Source of the DNA: Daphnia carinata
Lineage: Eukaryota; Arthropoda; Branchiopoda; Diplostraca; Daphniidae
DNA: 64,000 nucleotides
NCBI RefSeq assembly: GCF_022539665.2
Contig: NC_081335.1
Location: forward strand, 4,092,001-4,156,000
Reading direction: 5' to 3'
Below are positions 58,787 through 64,000 of this stretch, piece after piece. Numbering within the stretch: the first letter of the stretch is position 1; every line of letters starts with the position of its first letter. Under the pieces are notes generated by a model that worked only from the letters and a program-made list of their open reading frames with translations, was not told the DNA's origin and made no database searches. The position numbers and the translations under genes are program-made.

Positions 58787-61700
58787 AAAGGCGCAAGATG
58801 TCGTTTGGATTCAACATGTTGTCCAGGAAGAGTTTGACATTTGAACTCGTCCGGTTTTTGTCATAAGAGACGATGACTCGAGACAACACGGAAGTTAACC
58901 CGGCGGAAACACGTGCTACAAACCTGGCGTTAAAAATGACGTTTTTCGCTCTTCTCCTTCTTCTTCTTCTTGTTTTGCGGTTGTTTAAATGAAATTTAAA
59001 AAAAAAAAAAAAAAAATCTTTCCGTGTTCCAGGTTTTTTTTTTTTCGGACACAGAAATCTCTACGGCTCATTAATTCACAATACTCGTTCCAGCTAGCTA
59101 GTCAGAGAGAGAGAGGGGGGAACTTCTGAGATTATGGTCTTCTTTTTCTGTCTCGTATCATCCCGTTCCGGTAGTCCGCACTACGCGGACTGTGATCTGT
59201 ATGGGACCGCATGTTACGGTAAACCCCCTCTCCCCCTTCCCTGCGTGTGCCCGACAGCAACAATCATCGTAGGATTGGAAAACCACTAGAAAACAAAACA
59301 CACACACACACACAAAAGAAAACTATTCTAGCGGTCGTCCTGGACAACAACTGTACATTCTATAACTTTGGTGGTCATGGAAAGAAGAAAAAGAGGCCAA
59401 AGACTCTTTCAAGGTTCCGCCATCGTCCGGAAGTCGCCGTGAGAGAATCTCCAACTCTACGCAAATTCGACGGGGTTGGAAACAAAACGATGGCAAGACA
59501 CGAAAAGAAAATGTACGGCGCGTCCCAGCAAATTCAAACGGTTCTCTCTTTTTGATTTTCTAGTCGTTAAAAAAAAAAAAGAAGAAACATAAATGTGAAA
59601 ACTAGCTCTACTAGTTTTAAAATGGAGTGGCTCATTTTCTTCGACAAATAACGACGGCCTCACGCCACTCGTCAGCACTTTTGGCTCAAGGGGAAAAGAA
59701 AATTAGGAATAAAAATGAAGACTAGCAACATCGTTTGGCCAGCAAAATTTACATTGCATATATAGCTGCCAAGAGTCCAACACCTGTTGGATCTTTAAGA
59801 CGTCATCGGGAGCTCGGCAGTTTCATCATTTCAGAAAAAAAAAAAATTGAGAACAAAAATCGCGTCATCAAAAAAATTGGCAATCTCGACCATCTCCAAA
59901 GTGTTACGAAAAATAAAAGAAAATGAACGCATTTCAGATAAAAATCCATCCATCACGAACTCCGCTCATAACGCACGAATAATTTTTTATTTCCAAAAAA
60001 AATCTAAGCTTTTTTTTTTTATCACGTCTTCTCTCTCATTGCGCTCGTGCAGAAAACATCGCCGCCGTTACATGCGGTGCCCAGAAATGCACGTCTGTCT
60101 CCTTACTTTGATTGATTAACTCGATAAAAAAAAATCCAAGGGCCTTCAAAACAAAACATTGACCAACACTTTATTCATTTTTTTTTTTCCTGTTTTTTTC
60201 TCGTTGAAAAAAAGAAAGAAAAAGGAACAGAGAGGATGCCGGTCATTCAAATTCCTGGACGGCAGGTGGCCACATGGTGGTAGCTGCCGTGTGTGGTGGC
60301 GTGTGTTGAACTCTGTACAGTGTACTACACCCCTCTCTTTTTTTTTCTTTCATTCCCTCTCTGTCTTTCTCCCCCTTTCAAAAAAAAAAAAAAAAGTCTA
60401 CCAGCTGCTCTTTCTTTCTATTTTTCTTTTCTTTTATCATTGTCTTCCGTTTCCCACCGCTATTCATCTACAAAAATAAACTCTCGGCTACGCACCTACG
60501 TTCAACTCACCATCGCTACCTGTTGAGTGGGGAGTATGTGAATACGGAAATCTAGAGCACCGACAGGAGAACGCTCCTATGCAGATACTTATCTTCATTT
60601 TATTTTTTTTTCCCCACCAAAAAAAAAAAAATTACCTGATGCATGGCGGCCGAAGTCACGCCGTCGTAGTGATTGGACGGATAACCTCGTCGGGACGTCG
60701 ACGCTGCAGCAGAGAAGGCGGCATCGAACACGCCAGACAGCGAACTATTACCATCTTGATGATGATAATCGTAGCCCATGACCGTGGCAGACGAATTCGT
60801 TTGATAACGTTCCACCATTCCGTTCGTCATACTTTTTGTTTCTTTCCTTTTTAACACACACGCATACACACAAAACGTAATTCCAATTGACACTAGAAGA
60901 GATGTGTAAATGGACGGGGCTCGTTTGGTGCACTACTGCAGTACTACTACACGTGATTGAATCGCATTGAAAATGTGTTTTCGCTCCCGGACGGCGAGAG
61001 GTAAAAAAAAGGCTCAACCTTCACGGACGGTGCAATGCCAACAACTGACGGAACAAACGGGCCTAAACAACCGATACACACATGGAAAATGTCCTGAGGG
61101 TAAAACACGAGCACATAAGCGGGGGACGCTCAAAAACGACGACGCCATCCAGCTTGGGGCCGGCCAAAACGGAAAGCAAGGAGAATGAGAAAACATATGA
61201 TTATCCATTCTTTCCTCCCACGCTAGTTATTCACTTACTTCTCTTCCATCATTTCGAAAAAAAAAAAGAAAGAGAAAAGAGAGAAAGAAAAAAAAAAAGG
61301 TAGTAGAAGTGGGGGAGGATAATTTGAAAGAGCGCTATTGTCCTTTGCACTGTTGCCGTCTCTGGAATATTTCAAAATAGACAAGTTTTTTTTATATATT
61401 TAATTTTAAGGGAGCAAAAAAAAAAAAAAACCCTACTTCATTACTTTGAAAGAAAAAAAAAAGAGGGGAGAGAGAGAGAGCCAGTAGATCGTGTTACTAA
61501 CTGCCCTCTGAAAAGAAATAGTTCCAAAAAAAAAAAAAAAAGACCACCAAAAATGTATATAAGAAAGAAATATAATTTGACACTCCTCTAACAGCTTTTT
61601 TTCTTCCTTTACCCATCAATGTGGAAACTTTCTTGAAGTAAAAAGAATACATATATGTTGGCAACGCTGTTAATATAGGCAAGCATTCAAACAAAAAAAA

Positions 61701-63477
61701 AATCATCAAAAAGCCTATAATTAGCCAGTTGCTGGACGTTCGGAAACCCAAAAAATGTGTGCCAACAAAGTTGATAAAAAAAAAAAAAAGAAAAAACTCT
61801 CCAGAAAGTCCATTCACTCCGTAGCCTTGATGTTCTATTAATACGCAAACGTTCGATTGGTTTGATGAATCTTTCCCAAAAATATTCCAATTAGGAAATG
61901 TGTTTCCCCGAATACGAAAAATTCACTTTGGTGTCGATATGAAGAAGAAATACGAAACGGGGTTTCAGGCCGTTGCTCTCCTTTTTACGAAGCACGTGGA
62001 GGAACCTTCCCCTAAACCCGAAATCCCCTTCCTTTAGCCATCGCGGAGAAAATGAGACAAACCATTAGTACGCACACGGCAAAAATTCAAGAGACAGAAA
62101 GAAAAAAAAAACTGTAATGGTTACGAGCGTTAAAAAAGACTGGAGCTTCTCTGTCTTCACTTTCGGTCGAAAAAATCATGTGTGAGAACCCTCCTTGGTT
62201 TGCGGTCGTCATTTTCCACCCACTCTTTTAACTCGCCTTTATGTCGCACGCGGCCTTCATTTGTTTTGTTTTCTTCTTCCCGAGTTCGTTGAACGTCATC
62301 ATCGTTCACTAATGACTACGGCAACAGTTGGGCGCGCCGGGATTTTAAAGCTCCAAACAAGTCCAGACGCTATTGATTGTCCTGAAACCTGTTGAATCAC
62401 TCCTGATCACATAAAAAAAAAAATAATAATGGCTTCACTGACTAATCTTGATATCTTTTCAAAAAAAAAAAAAAAAAAAAAAAAAGATTTTAGTCCTCTA
62501 GAAATTCCAATCGCTGTTGCATACTGATTTGCTTCCAGTATGCGGTTTTCCACTTTTTTCCCCAAGAGGCGATTCGTTTGGTTGCACAACAGCAGTGACC
62601 GGAACGTGTGAGAATGATCATTCATCGCGGAACCGGATGTAACGAGCCTATCAAACACTGTGGGCCGGTGTCTTACTGTCTAACATTCATCACAAATGTT
62701 TAGCATCGGACAAGGGGCTGGAACGGGAGGGAATATTTCTTTCGACGTACGGCCGCGTTTATCAATGTCCGTCACCCATTATGACCATGCGTTCGACCAA
62801 ATATGTTTGAAAATGGCATTGGACTTACCCATGGCTGAGGTACTAATTCCATGCCGTCAGTGGTGTGATCTGTCATTCCACCCTGCAAGTAAGGAAAGGA
62901 GTTAGAAAAGAAACCGAGAAGAACTGTATGGCTATGATGCGGTACCTCTTTTTTCCTCTTTGGTGGACCCGAGGATGGGGCTTGTCTGGAAGGATGTCCA
63001 AATGGAAAATATGGGGTTTCGTTGCCATAACCATCCATGGGACCTGCCGTTCCTGAACCATAAGCTGCAGGTGGACCATAAGCCTGTCATTAAAAAGACA
63101 AACGTGAACATTTTCGAAGTCAACGAAAACCAGAGTAACAACAACTAGAACTCCTCTCACCATTCTGTTATCCATGCCAGCATATGCAGGAGGAAAATTT
63201 GGTTTATCTGTAAATAGCCAAAAAAAGATATCTGAATAACAATCTATATAAAACAACAACAATGGGACAGAGTTTTGCTCATGTTACTCCATCAACTGTG
63301 TTGGCCATTTCGCCTGTTTACATTGCACAATAACTAAAGCGTCGTTCTGGGAAACAAAGTACAACGCAAATAAAATTACACACCTGTTTTGGATAGATTA
63401 TTCGATGTTATTTTGTTGAAACAGTTTTGAAAAACCTCGTAGAGATGAAGTGGTTCATCATCACTGTTGGCGGCCAT
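47388..63477 (-). CDS. da: daughterless / class I bHLH E protein with alternative exons
   Basis: Class I bHLH transcription factor, the general dimer partner of tissue-specific bHLH proteins at E boxes. Long-form exons: 63,477-63,384 (starts [20 protein letters not shown], the Da N-terminus), 63,207-63,161, 63,083-62,946, 62,882-62,829, 52,729-52,636 ([20 protein letters not shown]), 52,061-51,810 (17-residue poly-Q), 51,669-51,353, 51,249-51,067, 50,644-50,579 and 50,370-50,197 (RLDDAI helices), 50,037-49,884, 49,764-49,626 (KKRKDPD), 49,447-49,346 (acidic run, basic region [13 protein letters not shown]), one of two 146-nt bHLH exons, and 47,578-47,388 ([18 protein letters not shown]). Phases agree throughout; the product is about 694 residues without the optional helix, close to Drosophila Da. 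The last exon either ends at the TAA at 47,388 or splices at a GTAAGT donor just before it (at 47,411). Introns in the 3' half are short; one intron of about 10 kb separates the N-terminal exons. Confidence 0.92.
47955..47980. repeat. GT microsatellite in the last-exon-proximal E-protein intron
   Basis: GGGGGGGG followed by about nine GT units, seen directly. Confidence 0.85.
48480..48625 (-). CDS. da: E-protein bHLH exon B (Da-like)
   Basis: A 146-nt exon with an AG acceptor after 48,625 and a GTACTA donor. Joined to the basic-region exon it gives [20 protein letters not shown], then [20 protein letters not shown] and IMQLEQQVR. This is almost identical to the single Drosophila Da sequence, so it is the canonical arthropod form. 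Both splice phases equal those of exon A upstream, and both lead into [18 protein letters not shown]. Confidence 0.92.
48941..49086 (-). CDS. da: E-protein bHLH exon A (alternative, E2A-like)
   Basis: Also exactly 146 nt, in the same phase, with AG acceptor and GTAGTT donor. It gives [20 protein letters not shown], then [20 protein letters not shown] and ITQLEQRVR. It differs from exon B at about 16 of 48 positions while keeping the helix-1 and helix-2 core. Phrases such as [15 protein letters not shown] and LHQAV are closer to vertebrate E12/E47. Including A and B together would duplicate helix 1-loop-helix 2 and break the frame (146 is not a multiple of 3), so they should be mutually exclusive. 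Confidence 0.88.
49132..49167. repeat. TTTC tetranucleotide microsatellite
   Basis: About nine TTTC units in the intron just upstream of bHLH exon A, close to its acceptor side. Confidence 0.9.
50197..50370 (-). CDS. da: E-protein loop-helix (activation domain 2) exon, main copy
   Basis: 174 nt, phase 0 at both ends. Encodes [20 protein letters not shown], then ESVVGG and a proline-rich tail to [20 protein letters not shown] is the conserved activation-domain-2 helix of E proteins. Confidence 0.9.
50579..50644 (-). CDS. da: E-protein duplicate loop-helix mini-exon
   Basis: 66 nt, phase 0 at both ends, with TTCAG acceptor and GTAGTT donor. Encodes [20 protein letters not shown] and TE, a second version of the conserved helix. 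It can be spliced in, skipped, or used in place of part of the main copy without changing the frame. Confidence 0.85.
50803..50827. repeat. GT microsatellite
   Basis: About 12 GT units in the intron between the 51.1-kb exon and the duplicate loop-helix exon. Confidence 0.85.
52876..53244 (-). CDS. da: E-protein alternative first coding exon (short isoform)
   Basis: Begins with an ATG at 53,244 ([20 protein letters not shown]) directly preceded by an in-frame TAA and by no splice-acceptor-like sequence. It is open for 123 codons rich in Ser, Pro, Thr and Asn ([19 protein letters not shown]) and ends at a GTTAGA donor in phase 0, matching the next exon (52,729). It therefore looks like the first coding exon of a transcript from an internal promoter, giving a protein without activation domain 1. 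Confidence 0.75.
53245..60635 (-). other. large E-protein intron, presumably with an internal promoter near 53.3-54 kb
   Basis: About 7.4 kb with no convincing exon or gene. It holds very many homopolymers (for example 36 A at 58,749-58,784; C runs near 56,241 and 58,682), CA repeats (53,461-53,487; 53,623-53,641) and CT tracts (58,330-58,352). Open frames here are low-complexity artefacts. Sequence just upstream of 53,244 should contain the short-isoform promoter, but no core element is identified. Confidence 0.5.
58749..58784. repeat. poly-A run of 36
   Basis: Longest homopolymer seen in the window; lies in the large E-protein intron. Confidence 0.9.
60636..60830 (-). CDS. da: E-protein second alternative first coding exon
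   Basis: From an ATG at 60,830: [20 protein letters not shown], then a Ser/Ala-rich stretch to GVTSAAMHQ, 65 codons, ending at a GTAATT donor in phase 0. The sequence before the ATG is purine-rich (AAAGGAAAGAAACAAAAAG) with no polypyrimidine tract, so an internal acceptor is unlikely and an alternative transcription start is favoured. It could be joined to the 52,729 exon in frame. Confidence 0.65.
60831..62828 (-). other. E-protein intron, no gene recognised
   Basis: About 2 kb between the N-terminal exon cluster and the 60.8-kb alternative first exon. Homopolymer-rich; no conserved exon is seen. It presumably carries the promoter of the 60.8-kb start. Confidence 0.45.
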
Positions 63478-64000
63478 CTTGGCTCTGTATAGCGTTCCGA
63501 CTATTTATCGACACACACACACACTCACACACACACGCTACACACACTGTACGCACGCAAGTATATCCCAGTAGTCGAAAATATTAAAATCACACAATTA
63601 GGTCCAAATTAAGCCAATAATAAATTGGCGTAAAACTAGCGTTCAACACACGATCCGAACCACCCGCCCCGTGGATCCACGATGGGGGATAAAATAGAGA
63701 AAAGTCGATTTCAGAGAGCAAGAGTGTTGGATGGCCGGGAGACTGTCATCAAGGAAACATCACACTCGAGCGTGTGTATCCCCCTCAATACAACACGGCG
63801 GCACGGAGCGCGCAGAACAGCACACAGCCAACAAAGAATATTTCCCTTCCCCCTTCGTTTTGTACTACTACGGTACTAGACGCTCACAAGCCTCATCTAA
63901 CCAGACGGCGAACTGGGCGCATACAAAATGAAAAACAAGAACAAAAACAAGAACTAACATTGGATTTTTGTTCTTGATCGTTTTCAAGCTCGTTTAATTC
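63478..64000 (-). promoter_or_regulatory. presumed promoter/5' UTR of the long E-protein isoform
   Basis: About 520 bp upstream of the first coding exon, with a CA tract at 63,511-63,531. No core promoter motif can be named with confidence; assignment is positional. Confidence 0.35.

Noticed and set aside
54345-58889. Open frames in the large E-protein intron, including a 157-codon one at 54,345
   Set aside because: Low-complexity composition, no homology, no splice context.
60600-60893. N-terminal extension of the 60.8-kb E-protein exon upstream of 60,830 (frame from 60,893)
   Set aside because: The frame is open by chance through a CA-rich and purine-rich leader; the ATG at 60,830 gives a product in the style of the family.
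1-64000. CRISPR array or prokaryotic operons
   Set aside because: No regularly spaced direct repeats of that type; genes are intron-bearing and eukaryotic.

Overview
The window looks like nuclear DNA of a branchiopod crustacean, most likely Daphnia or a close relative. This is inferred from arthropod-type genes (a Cad96Ca/Stitcher receptor kinase, a brother-of-tout-velu EXTL3, a daughterless E protein), many introns of only 50-80 bp with plain GT-AG borders, and fast-decaying repeats. No bacterial operon, CRISPR array or rRNA is visible.

Layout. 1-971 (-): 5' part of a nibrin (NBN/Nbs) gene, running off the left edge. 1,548-4,659 (-): a complete eight-exon Cad96Ca/stitcher-like receptor tyrosine kinase. 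About 4.7-29.4 kb: an accessory region of degenerate repeats and broken genes. It holds a decayed acetyl-CoA carboxylase copy on + (about 8.96-11.24 kb), MITE-like elements, a giant inverted repeat (arms 12.24-14.46 and 15.07-17.52 kb) carrying two mirrored copies of an unrecognised multi-exon gene around a loop of tRNA-like sequences, a second decayed carboxylase copy on - (about 19.1-21.4 kb), a fucosyltransferase fragment, an intronless coiled-coil plus J-domain gene (23,595-24,992), and two tandem duplications. 29,478-32,813 (+): EXTL3/botv, intact except for an in-frame TAA 32 codons before its normal end. 33,224-41,918 (-): a very exon-rich coiled-coil gene of the SOGA/MTCL1 type. 47,388-63,477 (-): a daughterless/E-protein bHLH gene filling the last third of the window.

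The strongest biological observation is in the E-protein gene. Two consecutive 146-nt exons, equal in length and phase, each encode a complete alternative second half of the bHLH domain. This mirrors the vertebrate E12/E47 switch but in an arthropod. The same gene also carries two versions of the conserved RLDDAI activation-domain helix in adjacent exons, and three possible amino termini.

The second candidate for something unusual is the 2.2-kb-arm palindrome. If transcribed through, it would fold into a long hairpin RNA made of gene-like exons. The third is the intronless gene joining a lamin-like rod-type coiled coil to a C-terminal J domain.

The genes are unrelated in function: DNA repair, growth-factor/wound signalling, heparan sulphate synthesis, cytoskeleton and transcription. 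Exon borders were read by eye from splice consensus, reading phase and remembered family sequences; none was tested against transcripts.
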